Part shown: positions 1-7,672 of the stretch, piece after piece | How the letters are laid out: every line of letters begins with the position of its first letter | Numbering within the stretch: the stretch's first letter is position 1 | Source: an uncultured Lachnospiraceae bacterium | GTDB lineage: Bacteria > Bacillota > Clostridia > Lachnospirales > Lachnospiraceae | DNA length: 18,155 bases | Direction: 5' to 3' | NCBI GenBank assembly: GCA_946631935.1 | Contig: CAMPAP010000106.1 | Coordinates: 1-18,155, forward strand | Program-made: the position numbers and the translations under genes | The notes under the pieces: generated by a model | Seen by the model: only the letters and a program-made list of their open reading frames with translations | Told to the model about the DNA's origin: nothing | The model's database searches: none

Positions 1-1022
1 CATTACTTATCCTTTGCATCCTTACCGGATGCGGCAAGGCACAGGTTGTGCTTACGACGGGTTTTGAGAAGGATGAGATATTCGTAGTCGGAAGTCAGAG
101 TGCCACTCTTGCGGAACTGAGCATCTACCTTACCAACATCCAGAAGACCTATGAAAATGTGTATGGCGAGGAGATATGGGATGTTGAAGAAAACGGCATG
201 ACTCTCGAAGAGAGTGTCAAGAATATTGCTCTTGCACAGCTCGCCCAGGTTAAGACCATGTATCTTCTTGCGCTTGACAGAGGTCTTTCCCTAAGTCCGG
301 CAGAAACTGACAAAGCTTCCATGGCGGCTTCCGAATATTATTCATCCCTGACCGATCATGAAAAAGAATTCTTTGGCGCAGATGAAGAGCTTATAAAAAA
401 TATGTATCTCGAAATGGCTCTTGCAAAAAAAGCGTATGAAGATATAATCGCCGATATTTCACCCGAAATTTCGGATGATGAAGCAAGATTTGTCAAGGTG
501 CGGATCATTTATATGAGAACTTCGTATAAGAACGGGGATTCGTTCATATCATATGCCGACAGTGACAGACAAAGAGTGTATGACACTCTGCGGGATATAA
601 GGACCGGGATCATTAACGGAACTCTTGATTTTGAGACTGAAGCCGCAAAATACAATGAGGCAAAAGAATCCGTGATCACCTTCGGTAAGGGAACCATGGA
701 TGCTGCCGTTGAGGAAGCGGCTTTCGGACTTGCTTCCGGAGAAGTGAGCGAAATCGTGGAGACCGCTGACGGAATATATCTTATGCAGTGCATCAGTACT
801 ATTGACAGAGACCAGACCGATGCCAATAAGATCCTGGTAACTGACCGCCTTCGGGATGAAGAGTTCGAGAAGATATACAATGAGTATCTTGAAAATCTTG
901 TGAGAAACCTGAACACAGAGCTTTGGAAAACTGTTAACCTGTCGTCCGACGATGAGGTCAGAACCAGCAGTTTTTTTGAAACTTATGAGAAGTATTTGGG
1001 GACCGGTGCATTAGATGGTTAA
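1..1022 (+). CDS. Parvulin-type peptidyl-prolyl isomerase lipoprotein (PrsA/SurA-like), 5' end missing
   Basis: The open frame runs in from the left edge (codons from base 3), so the true start lies outside the window. The first visible residues are hydrophobic and end in a lipobox ILTGC with the lipid-modified Cys at bases 30-32. The mature protein would therefore be tethered to the outer face of the membrane; an apparent GTG start at base 48 would discard this signal. The N-terminal half of the mature part is helical, as in SurA_N/PrsA chaperone lobes. The later part (about bases 490-800) has the parvulin pattern: a strand resembling VRIIYMRT, a helix, a segment with ITFGKGTMD, then FGLASGEVSEIVETADGIYLMQC, which matches the usual FxLxxGExSxxVxTxxGYHixxv signature. 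The expected role is folding of secreted proteins at the membrane-wall interface. It overlaps the next gene by 8 bases. Family is fairly sure; the exact substrate is unknown. Confidence 0.85.
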   Translation, partial: LLILCILTGCGKAQVVLTTGFEKDEIFVVGSQSATLAELSIYLTNIQKTYENVYGEEIWDVEENGMTLEESVKNIALAQLAQVKTMYLLALDRGLSLSPAETDKASMAASEYYSSLTDHEKEFFGADEELIKNMYLEMALAKKAYEDIIADISPEISDDEARFVKVRIIYMRTSYKNGDSFISYADSDRQRVYDTLRDIRTGIINGTLDFETEAAKYNEAKESVITFGKGTMDAAVEEAAFGLASGEVSEIVETADGIYLMQCISTIDRDQTDANKILVTDRLRDEEFEKIYNEYLENLVRNLNTELWKTVNLSSDDEVRTSSFFETYEKYLGTGALDG

Positions 1023-2121
1023 AAGAAAATTCATGAGTACAAGGGTACTCCAGCCCGGAATGAAGATCGATCAGGCTATCCTGGATAAAACAGGACGTGA
1101 GCTTATTGCCAAAGGAGCATATCTTGACGATTTCCAGATCGAATATCTGCAGAAAAAATCCATCGGGGGGATATACATCTCAGAAGGTGAACCCGATCCC
1201 GATGAGATTCATTCCATTGAAGCACAGCTCCCTGCATATACCAGAGAGCTTATAGAAAAAAGCCGTGTTGAGGACAAGAGCAAAGTCACATTAAACAGTG
1301 AGGTAATAAAGCGCGTCGGTGAAGGCGTCCAGTTCCTTTATGACAATGTGCAGTCCGATAATTTTCTTGAGACCACAAATAATGTTACCGGCGAACTCAT
1401 AAAAGCCATCGAATCCAATAACGCCGTAGCGGTGGATATCAATCTCATAAAGGTAAGCGATGAATATACATTCAAGCACAGTGTTGACGTTGCCACCATG
1501 GGAATGATAATCGGAAAAAACTACGGGCTTTCGGATGAGGAAGTCCATGAGATAGCGATCTCGGGACTTTTGCACGATCTTGGAAAATCAGAGATCCCTT
1601 TAGAGGTTTTGAATAAGCCCGGAAAACTTGATGATGATGAATTCGCACTTATGAAGCAGCATACGCTCTTTGGATTCAAGATCCTGAAGGAGAAGGATGC
1701 ATTTAATGACAATATCATGAAAGGCGTGCTGCAGCATCATGAGAAGATGAACGGCAAAGGATATCCCCTTGGTATAAACGGTGACGTCATCGGAAAATAC
1801 GCCAAGATCCTGTCCGTTGCGGATATTTATGATGCTCTTGTCACAGAGCGCCCTTACAAAAAAGGATTCCCCAAAAGAGATGCCCTTGAGATGATACTGG
1901 GAATGTCCGTTGAGCTCGACACCAGAGCGATACAAAGCTTTATGAATTCCGTGATAATCTTCCCGGTGGATTCATATGTACAGCTGTCAAACGGCGAGCT
2001 TGCCCGTGTGGTTGAGAACAATCCGGGTTATCCCATGAGACCCATAGTTGTAGGCTTTAAGACCGGAAAAAAATATAATCTTCTTACCGATCTTGACTGT
2101 GCCTCGATGGTAATAGAATAG
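1015..2121 (+). CDS. HD-GYP domain protein, probable cyclic di-GMP phosphodiesterase
   Basis: The 368-aa product has an N-terminal domain (about residues 1-70) of the type that precedes many HD-GYP domains (VLQPGMKIDQAILDKTGREL..., ending GGIYI). A catalytic HD-GYP domain covers about residues 145-310. Visible metal and signature residues are His155, the HD pair in LLHDLGK (187-188), His216, the HH pair (241-242) and the GYP triad within NGKGYPLG (249-251), followed by SVADIYDALVTERPYK. All key residues are present, so it should be active in hydrolysing c-di-GMP in the cytosol. A C-terminal tail of about 60 residues looks like a small beta-rich domain. The ATG at 1015 overlaps the foldase stop by 8 bases, with GGGGA about 12 bases upstream, suggesting translational coupling; Met7 (base 1033) is a possible alternative start. 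No terminator is seen before the convergent gene 10 bases downstream. Confidence 0.93.
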   Translation: MVKRKFMSTRVLQPGMKIDQAILDKTGRELIAKGAYLDDFQIEYLQKKSIGGIYISEGEPDPDEIHSIEAQLPAYTRELIEKSRVEDKSKVTLNSEVIKRVGEGVQFLYDNVQSDNFLETTNNVTGELIKAIESNNAVAVDINLIKVSDEYTFKHSVDVATMGMIIGKNYGLSDEEVHEIAISGLLHDLGKSEIPLEVLNKPGKLDDDEFALMKQHTLFGFKILKEKDAFNDNIMKGVLQHHEKMNGKGYPLGINGDVIGKYAKILSVADIYDALVTERPYKKGFPKRDALEMILGMSVELDTRAIQSFMNSVIIFPVDSYVQLSNGELARVVENNPGYPMRPIVVGFKTGKKYNLLTDLDCASMVIE

Positions 2122-2131
2122 CGAAAAAGAG

Positions 2132-2407
2132 TCAGATGACGGTGTATATCCAGTCGGTACGTCCTTTGTCCTTTCCTTCGACGAACCATCTGCGTTCATT
2201 TTCGGAGTAGAAGACATAAGCATTCCTTCCGCAGATCCTGCAGGTATAGCGTATCCCTATGCCACCGCCGCCTGTGGATGCGGCCCGGCAGACGCCTACC
2301 ACCTTATCCACATGATATCTGGTGCCGTCGGTCCATGAGACCTGGACAGGTTCCACCCTGCCGTCCTTATCAAATTTTGCGGTTACTTCAACATATACCT
2401 TGCTCAT
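2132..2407 (-). CDS. Small conserved hypothetical protein (91 aa)
   Basis: I recall this protein type as a widespread unnamed Clostridia/Lachnospiraceae family, but I know no function. It begins MSKVYVEVTAKFDKDG and is predicted to be mostly beta: an opening strand, a segment around WTDGTRYHVDKVVGV, a glycine-rich loop (residues 45-51), then IRYTCRICG and a strand YVFYSENERRWFVEG. Cys40, Cys56 and Cys59 are present; a single CxxC is not enough to call a zinc site. The frame could also open 12 bases upstream at a TTG (2417-2419), but ATG at 2405-2407 matches the expected family start. The ribosome binding site is weak (GGTG). The gene converges on the HD-GYP gene, with stops 10 bases apart, and diverges from the glycosidase operon. 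It has a good promoter of its own. Confidence 0.8.
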   Translation of the reverse strand: MSKVYVEVTAKFDKDGRVEPVQVSWTDGTRYHVDKVVGVCRAASTGGGGIGIRYTCRICGRNAYVFYSENERRWFVEGKDKGRTDWIYTVI

Positions 2408-2421
2408 AATGCACACCAAAC

Positions 2422-2476
2422 ATTTGTTCGTAATCGCATTTTATATATTTATAACAGGAAGTTCAATCGAACAAAT
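2422..2476. repeat. 9-bp inverted repeat flanking the divergent promoter region
   Basis: ATTTGTTCG (2422-2430) is mirrored exactly by CGAACAAAT (2468-2476), with 37 bases between them. The arms bracket the -35 side and the start site of the minus-strand promoter. They could be paired operator half-sites controlling both the 91-aa gene and the glycosidase operon. Alternatively the left arm simply carries a weak plus-strand -35 (TTGTTC). The GTTCG...CGAAC order is opposite to a LexA box. Confidence 0.4.
2438..2466 (-). promoter_or_regulatory. Sigma-A-type promoter of the 91-aa gene
   Basis: On the minus strand TTGAAC (2461-2466) and TAAAAT (2438-2443) are separated by exactly 17 bases. This would place the transcription start near 2431, about 24 bases before the ATG. 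The promoter lies between the two arms of a 9-bp inverted repeat listed separately. It rests on a sequence match only. Confidence 0.55.
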
Positions 2477-2504
2477 TATAAAAAATTTTTTTTGAGGGTA
2501 AAAT

Positions 2505-4271
2505 TTGTTTTTTGAGGTTGTGTTTGAAAGCATCGGAAGATTCATAAATGCGGTACCATCTCTGGATGAGAGACATTTTCAGGCTTTACTTTCAGCGGTT
2601 TTTGCATATCTTATGATCATTGCCGCACTTATCGTTCTTGCAAGGTTTAGGCACATAAAGCTCTTTGCATCGCTTCTCGCACTTATCCCCGCATCATTTA
2701 TCACTTTTGTCTGTATTTTTTTTCCCGAAGTAAAAATGCTCTATGCACATCCGGGCGGTGATCCGAAGGCGTCTGTGGATTCTTTTTTTGCCGCATTGTC
2801 CGAGGGAAGGATGGCAGAAGGGTATGATGCCCTGCGTGCAGAAGCCGTAACAACGGAAGAAACCGGTGCCCCAGAGGACAATCCCTATTACAGGCTCATT
2901 GCAGACGGTTTTTCCTGTGAATATGCAGGGGATATGACAGTAAGCGGTCTGAGCGCACGGATTGATGCCAGAGTCAGCTTTACGGATCTTGATACCATGA
3001 CAGCCGGAATGAAGGATGAATTTTACCGTGAACTTGACGACATCGTTCAGAGTCATCCCAGAAAAGAGGTATACCGTGAGGATGATTCCTACGAGGAATG
3101 GGTGATCGACAGCGCATATGATGCGGCGGAAAAAAAGATCCTGGGCGGAAAGATCCCGGCTTCCACCGAAGAGATAAATATCGGTCTTGAATTTGCTGAC
3201 GGCGTGTGGAGAATAACTCCAACGGATGATCTTTTAAGGATAATGGGAGCGGGAGTTTTGGGAGAACCCGATTCGGATAAGGATCTTTATGACAGAGCCC
3301 TGAGATACGGCAATAATATCAAGGCATCTGTGGTATCCGATCTTATGTATATCCCCAAGCAGTATTCGATACCGGAAGGATCGGTATGCGGTTATGAACC
3401 CGATCCCGGGGCTTATGCAGTTCTTGAGGATCCTTATCTTATAGATGAGGTGATCGCGGATAATTCACATCTTATCGGTGATGAAACTCTTGTTTTTGAT
3501 CCCAATGTAAAGTTTGCAAGAAACCAGAAGGTGCAGTATTACTCCGATGATTCGATCTTCGTCATCGTATGGAAGGAATACTGTAATGATACCTACTGCA
3601 CATTTGCCGAGGTGTTTGTATCTGACGGAAGCCAGCTCAGGAGAAAGATATCCGGAGACACTTTCGGAAACAGTGTCCAAAAAAGTGCATCGGCTCTTGC
3701 TACGGAAGCTAAGGCTGTCATTGCCATGAACGGGGATTTTTATAAATTCAGGGCTAACGGCGTCTCTGTTTATGACAGGACTGTCTGCAGGTTTGTTCCC
3801 AATCTTGATACATGCTTTTTCACATCAGACGGTGACCTGATCTTTTCTTATGCCGGAGACCTGAAGTCCAAAGAAGAGGCACAGCAGTTTGTGGATGATA
3901 ATGATATTGTTTTTTCCACATCCTTCGGGCCTGTACTTGTAGATCACGGGGTGCCTAAAGCCAACCTTAACTACAGGATTGGCGAGACCATGCATACATA
4001 CTCCCGTTCCGCAATAGGACAGATGGGAGAAAGACATTATCTGCTTCTTGTAATAGGCTGCATATGGCCCTCAACCCTTGGGTGTTATATTGAGGATGAG
4101 CAGAACATCATGATCCTCAAGGGCTGTGAAAATGCCTACGCTCTTGATGGAGGCCAGACTGCAGAGATAGTGTGGAAAAACAAAATGTACAACCTCGTTG
4201 ATTTCGGGGAAGAAAGGGAAGTCAGTGATATAATATATTTCGCTACGGCTGTTCCTGAGAATGAAAGGTAG
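2505..4271 (+). CDS. Membrane-anchored phosphodiester glycosidase (NAGPA family), paralogue 1
   Basis: 588 aa, starting at TTG with GAGGG six bases upstream. Two hydrophobic helices (about 26-47 and 52-75) are joined by a basic turn, RFRHIK, which by the positive-inside rule puts both ends, including the large C-terminal part, outside the cell. Residues about 85-245 resemble an NTF2-like module (VDSFFAALSEGRMAEGYDAL... ending GVWRITPTDDLLRI). The C-terminal 230 residues match the phosphodiester glycosidase domain (PF09992 type) related to the lysosomal uncovering enzyme. Its landmarks are AMNGDFYKF (408-415), SFGPVLVDHGVPK (473-485), the RSAIGQ loop (501-506) and YALDGGQTAEIVW (545-557). In this family the Asp and Gly of NGDF and DGG line the active site. 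It probably removes a sugar-1-phosphate or similar phosphodiester-linked cap from an envelope polymer; the substrate is not evident. It overlaps its paralogue by 11 bases. Confidence 0.88.
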   Translation: MFFEVVFESIGRFINAVPSLDERHFQALLSAVFAYLMIIAALIVLARFRHIKLFASLLALIPASFITFVCIFFPEVKMLYAHPGGDPKASVDSFFAALSEGRMAEGYDALRAEAVTTEETGAPEDNPYYRLIADGFSCEYAGDMTVSGLSARIDARVSFTDLDTMTAGMKDEFYRELDDIVQSHPRKEVYREDDSYEEWVIDSAYDAAEKKILGGKIPASTEEINIGLEFADGVWRITPTDDLLRIMGAGVLGEPDSDKDLYDRALRYGNNIKASVVSDLMYIPKQYSIPEGSVCGYEPDPGAYAVLEDPYLIDEVIADNSHLIGDETLVFDPNVKFARNQKVQYYSDDSIFVIVWKEYCNDTYCTFAEVFVSDGSQLRRKISGDTFGNSVQKSASALATEAKAVIAMNGDFYKFRANGVSVYDRTVCRFVPNLDTCFFTSDGDLIFSYAGDLKSKEEAQQFVDDNDIVFSTSFGPVLVDHGVPKANLNYRIGETMHTYSRSAIGQMGERHYLLLVIGCIWPSTLGCYIEDEQNIMILKGCENAYALDGGQTAEIVWKNKMYNLVDFGEEREVSDIIYFATAVPENER

Positions 4272-6048
4272 GGGAGAATTGTTATTTGATATCATTGGGG
4301 AAAGCATAAGCAGATATTCGGATGCCATCAGTAAACTTGACAGTGCACATTTCAGCGCTCTGTGCGTACTTCTTTTTGTTACCATGATGCTGATACCTGC
4401 GGTGCTCATACTGTATCGTTTCAGGCATATGCATTTTCTCAGCGGGGTTTTTGGAGTACTGTCCGGTTCTTTGGTCGTACTTGTCTGTATTTTTTATCCG
4501 GGAGTGGATCTTTTGTATGCTCATCCGGCAGGAAACCCCATGGAAACCGCGGATGCATTCTTAAGCACTTTATCCGAAGGGAAGATCGCTGAAGGATATG
4601 ATGTTTTATATGGCGGCGAAACCCCGAGAAATGCGGAAAACGGCGATGATATAACCGGCATGTATATGGATATCATCCAAAAGGGTTTTTCCTATGAATA
4701 TACGTCAGAGCCTGAGATAAAGGATCTTGATGCCCGGATAAATGCAAGGGTATATTATGCCGATCTGTCATCTGCTTCGGAAAATATCAAAACTCTTTTT
4801 GAATCAGAGCTTGATTCTATCGTGCAAAGCCACCCGAGAAGAGAAGTATACGGTGACGACGATTCATACGAGACATGGGTGGTTGAAGATGCATACAGAT
4901 CCGCATCGGAAAAAGTCTTAAAAGGCGGCATGGGGACAAGTGCAGATGATATAGTCATCGATCTGAGATACGATAACGGAAAGTGGAATATAATCCCTTC
5001 TGCTGATCTTTTGAGCGTTATCGGATGCAGGGTCTGCGGAGAACCTGATTCTGAAAAAAATCTCTGCGACAGCATCTCCCTTTATGAAAACAATACCAAG
5101 TCCGGTGTCGTATCGGAGCTTATGTATATCCCCAAGATGTACACTGTTCCCGAGGGCTCTCCCTGCGGGTATGAACCGGATGAAGAAAAATATCATGAAC
5201 TTTCAGACCCCTCACTTATATATGAGATCGCTGCGGAAAACACGCATCTGACCGGTAATGAGCCACTTGTCTTTAACCCGGGGGTCACATTTGCCGCGGG
5301 ACAGAAGATATATTACTATGCGGACGATTCAATCTTTGCCATAGTCTGGAAGGAGTATTGCAATAACTGCTACTGTAATTTCGCGGAAGTGTTTGTATCC
5401 GACGGAAGCCAGATCAGGAGAAAACTGTCCGGTGATACTTTCGGAAACGGAGTCCAGACATATGCCTCCGCTCTTGCGGGCCAGGCTAATGCCGTTGTTG
5501 CCATGAACGGAGACTTTTATAAGTTCAGACCGTACGGTATATGTGTGTATGACAGGCAGGTATACAGATGTACGACGCATCTTGATACATGCTTTTTTGA
5601 TTCAAAAGGCAACATGATCTTTTCATATGCGGGAGAACTGTCGACCAAGGAAGAAGCCCAGAAATTCGTTGATGATAACGATATCGTATTTTCGCTTGCC
5701 TTCGGTCCGGTTCTTATTGATAACGGAGTTCCCAAAGCAAATCTGAATTACAGGATAGGTGAGACCATGCAGAGATATTCAAGATCTGCAATAGGTCAGA
5801 TCGGAGAAGGCCATTATCTGCTCATGACAATAGGGCATGTGGCACCCTATAAGCAGTGCTGCGTCCTTCAGGGAGCACAGGAGATAATGCAGCTTAAGGG
5901 TTGTATCAATGCCTACACTCTTGACGGAGGACAGACCGCGGAAATAATCTGGAGGGACAAGCCTTACAGCTACGTGGACTGGGGCGTTGAAAGAACCGTC
6001 AGTGATATTCTCTATTTTGCGACTGCGGTTCCGGAGGAAGAACAATGA
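4261..6048 (+). CDS. Membrane-anchored phosphodiester glycosidase (NAGPA family), paralogue 2
   Basis: 595 aa, colinear with the preceding gene over its whole length: two N-terminal helices (about 32-52 and 58-80) with the same RFRH turn, the NTF2-like segment, and the glycosidase domain. The glycosidase landmarks are AMNGDFYKF (414-422), AFGPVLIDNGVPK (480-492), YSRSAIGQ and YTLDGGQTAEIIW (552-564). The pair is clearly a tandem duplication that has since diverged, including an extra cluster of Cys in this copy (CNNCYC, 367-372; QCC, 532-534). The ATG at 4261 overlaps the first gene by 11 bases. An in-frame TTG at 4279, preceded by AGGGGAG, lines up with the TTG start of paralogue 1 and is a credible alternative. 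Active-site landmarks are intact, so both copies should be catalytic. Retention of two copies suggests different substrates or linkages, which is inference. Confidence 0.87.
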   Translation: MKGRGELLFDIIGESISRYSDAISKLDSAHFSALCVLLFVTMMLIPAVLILYRFRHMHFLSGVFGVLSGSLVVLVCIFYPGVDLLYAHPAGNPMETADAFLSTLSEGKIAEGYDVLYGGETPRNAENGDDITGMYMDIIQKGFSYEYTSEPEIKDLDARINARVYYADLSSASENIKTLFESELDSIVQSHPRREVYGDDDSYETWVVEDAYRSASEKVLKGGMGTSADDIVIDLRYDNGKWNIIPSADLLSVIGCRVCGEPDSEKNLCDSISLYENNTKSGVVSELMYIPKMYTVPEGSPCGYEPDEEKYHELSDPSLIYEIAAENTHLTGNEPLVFNPGVTFAAGQKIYYYADDSIFAIVWKEYCNNCYCNFAEVFVSDGSQIRRKLSGDTFGNGVQTYASALAGQANAVVAMNGDFYKFRPYGICVYDRQVYRCTTHLDTCFFDSKGNMIFSYAGELSTKEEAQKFVDDNDIVFSLAFGPVLIDNGVPKANLNYRIGETMQRYSRSAIGQIGEGHYLLMTIGHVAPYKQCCVLQGAQEIMQLKGCINAYTLDGGQTAEIIWRDKPYSYVDWGVERTVSDILYFATAVPEEEQ

Positions 6049-7052
6049 ATCTTGAAACAACAACGGCGATATATGCAGGAAATGTGAGCATAGGATACGG
6101 TGTACTTATCGCCGCAATGTCTCTGATATCATCATGGCTCATTACTTTTTCTCTTGTCACGGCTCCCGGGAAAAAAGCACCGGATAAAAAAAGCGCGGCA
6201 AGAAAACTCATAGGGCTCATTTTGTATCTGCCTCTTTTTGCCATATGGGGAGGGGCTTTCGGAAGGCTCATACATTGGTATTCGCATTACGAGACATATA
6301 AAGGCGTATGGAATGCATTCAGGTCAATAACGGGATCGTATCATGAGGCCGGAATGGTACTGGGCTTTTTTGTCGCCGCATTTTTTTCGTCCATGATATG
6401 CGCTAAGGAGGACAGGAAAGAATTCATCAGCGCCTGCGCAACCGGCCAGATGCTGTTTTTATCGCTGGTTTCATTGGTATCCCTTTTTAACGGTGCAGAC
6501 CGCGGTAAGGCTGTGATAACTGATCCTGCATACCAGGGACTTCCAGTAAGTGTTCAGACAGCAGTTGATGCAGCAGGCAGTGAGTTTCGTACAGCTGTAT
6601 TTTTCTGGAAATTCATGGTGCTTCTTTTGATCACATTCATATCCCTTATCTTTTATTTCACGAAAAAAAGCGTGCTCTATACCTATGTATGTTATTTTTC
6701 GTCCATGGCACTTCTTGACAGTGCAAGATATGATGCATCATTTTTAAGATCCAACGGATTTGTGTCGCTCATGCAGGTGGTTGCAGGTATTTTTCTCATT
6801 GTATCCATGGCAACCGCGGTAAGACGGTCGGTCAGAAAAAACAGGTTCAGGATATGGCATATCTTATCGGTCATCTTTTTCCTTTCGGGCCTGGGAATGA
6901 CGATATATATGGAATATTATGTTCAAAGGCACGGAAACCTCTGGGTCTTCTGTTATCTTGTGATGGCAGCCGCATGCCTTGTCATGGCACTGTCCGTTAT
7001 ACTTACATACGGAAGCGCCGGGGAGAAGATCAGAAGAACAAAAAATAAGTGA
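6045..7052 (+). CDS. Polytopic membrane protein, distant Lgt-like fold, function unknown
   Basis: 335 aa with about nine hydrophobic segments (near 17-39, 54-78, 101-120, 133-149, 186-206, 209-224, 238-258, 268-289, 297-322). The start ATG overlaps the glycosidase stop (ATGA) and has GGAGG seven bases upstream, so it is the third gene of the operon. Several stretches resemble prolipoprotein diacylglyceryl transferase in order: FGRLIHWYSHYE; then YHEAGMVLGFF, where the His aligns with the His of the Lgt HGG motif; then a cytoplasmic KEDRKE turn, a helix ending FNGADRG in the place of the GRxGNFxNxE motif, and LLDSARYDASFL...SLMQVVAGIFLI like the last Lgt helices. The catalytic Arg/Asn region is not conserved, so it is probably not a true Lgt. 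It may handle a lipid or lipid-linked substrate with the glycosidases. The fold assignment is by eye only. Confidence 0.75.
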   Translation: MNLETTTAIYAGNVSIGYGVLIAAMSLISSWLITFSLVTAPGKKAPDKKSAARKLIGLILYLPLFAIWGGAFGRLIHWYSHYETYKGVWNAFRSITGSYHEAGMVLGFFVAAFFSSMICAKEDRKEFISACATGQMLFLSLVSLVSLFNGADRGKAVITDPAYQGLPVSVQTAVDAAGSEFRTAVFFWKFMVLLLITFISLIFYFTKKSVLYTYVCYFSSMALLDSARYDASFLRSNGFVSLMQVVAGIFLIVSMATAVRRSVRKNRFRIWHILSVIFFLSGLGMTIYMEYYVQRHGNLWVFCYLVMAAACLVMALSVILTYGSAGEKIRRTKNK

Positions 7053-7071
7053 TCATCGGATTTTGAAACGA

Positions 7072-7092
7072 ATTTGAAAATCATTCTCAAAT
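7072..7092. promoter_or_regulatory. Fur/Zur-type operator, upstream site
   Basis: ATTTGAAAAT and ATTCTCAAAT flank a single central base (7082) and match as an inverted repeat at 9 of 10 positions. The core TGAAAATcATTCTCA has the 7-1-7 layout of Fur-family boxes. It sits just upstream of the -35 of the fur-znu promoter, so a bound repressor would abut polymerase. Confidence 0.6.
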
Positions 7093-7095
7093 CTA

Positions 7096-7124
7096 TTGAC
7101 AAATAAGTTTTAAAATGATAAAAA
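7096..7124 (+). promoter_or_regulatory. Promoter of the fur-znu zinc operon
   Basis: A perfect -35 TTGACA (7096-7101), a 17-base spacer and TAAAAA (7119-7124) preceded by a TGn extended -10. The start site would be near 7131, inside the downstream operator palindrome, which fits direct repression. Confidence 0.7.
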
Positions 7125-7146
7125 TGAGAACAGTTCTCATTTTTAT
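7118..7146. promoter_or_regulatory. Zur/Fur-type operator: perfect 14-1-14 palindrome over the -10 and start site
   Basis: Bases 7118-7131 (ATAAAAATGAGAAC) and 7133-7146 are exact reverse complements around one central base. The core TGAGAACaGTTCTCA follows the 7-1-7 Fur-family pattern. It overlaps the -10 and the predicted start, so repressor binding would block initiation. The palindrome is followed by a long T-rich run (7147-7156). In a transcript reading through from the upstream membrane-protein gene it could therefore fold as an AT-rich terminator hairpin, giving one sequence two uses. Confidence 0.75.
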
Positions 7147-7168
7147 TTTTTTTTTTAAGGACGTCCAT

Positions 7169-7597
7169 ATGAAAAACAATGAAACCGGAGCAAAATACAG
7201 AACAAAACAGCGAGAGATAATGATGAGATATCTCGAAGGCAGACCCGGCGTACATGTCACCGCCGGTGATGTCTGCGAGTATTTTAAGGAACAGGGAGCA
7301 TCCATAGGCCAGTCCACTGTCTACAGGCAGATGGAGAAACTGGTGGATGAGGGACTGCTGAACAAATACATCCTTGATGCGAATTCTCCCGCATGTTTTG
7401 AATATGTGAGCAGGGATTCACACGGAGGAAGCGGTGTGTGCTTCCACTGTAAATGTGAAAAATGCGGAAAGCTGATCCATCTACACTGCGATGAGTTAAA
7501 AGAGATCGCAAATCATCTGAAGAATGATCACGGATTCGTACTTGATCCGTTAAGAACCGTATTTTACGGAATGTGTGAGGAGTGCGCGAATACTTAA
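7169..7597 (+). CDS. zur: Fur-family metalloregulator, probably Zur
   Basis: The 142-aa product begins MKNNETGAKYRTKQR, with AAGGA seven bases upstream of ATG 7169. A longer frame from 7115 exists but would start inside the operator, so it is rejected. Residues about 1-70 form the winged helix (TAGDVCEYFKEQ...SIGQSTVYRQMEKLVDEGLL, with the recognition helix around 48-59). Residues 75-142 are the dimer/metal domain, with the two CxxC pairs of the structural zinc site (Cys96/Cys99 in CEKCG and Cys136/Cys139 in CEEC), and His104, His106 and His121 as likely sensory ligands. The gene is first in a run with a complete zinc ABC importer, behind two Fur-type operators, so zinc sensing (Zur) and autorepression are the best reading. 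Fur, PerR or another metal specificity cannot be excluded from sequence alone. Confidence 0.88.
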   Translation: MKNNETGAKYRTKQREIMMRYLEGRPGVHVTAGDVCEYFKEQGASIGQSTVYRQMEKLVDEGLLNKYILDANSPACFEYVSRDSHGGSGVCFHCKCEKCGKLIHLHCDELKEIANHLKNDHGFVLDPLRTVFYGMCEECANT

Positions 7598-7672
7598 GAA
7601 TATGCGAATACCTGAGAGCACAAAGAAAACACACATCTAAGATTCGATGAAACAATGTGAGGGAATGAAAAA

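Noticed and set aside
48..50. GTG at 48 as start of the foldase gene
   Set aside because: The frame is open to the window edge and the skipped residues form a lipoprotein signal with lipobox LTGC.
2422..2476. LexA (SOS) box
   Set aside because: Half-sites are in the opposite order (GTTCG...CGAAC) and 37 bases apart. The Gram-positive box is CGAAC-N4-GTTCG.
7115..7168. Longer N-terminus for the Fur-family protein from ATG 7115
   Set aside because: It would begin inside the -10/operator region, upstream of the predicted transcription start, and adds residues unlike the family. ATG 7169 has a good Shine-Dalgarno.
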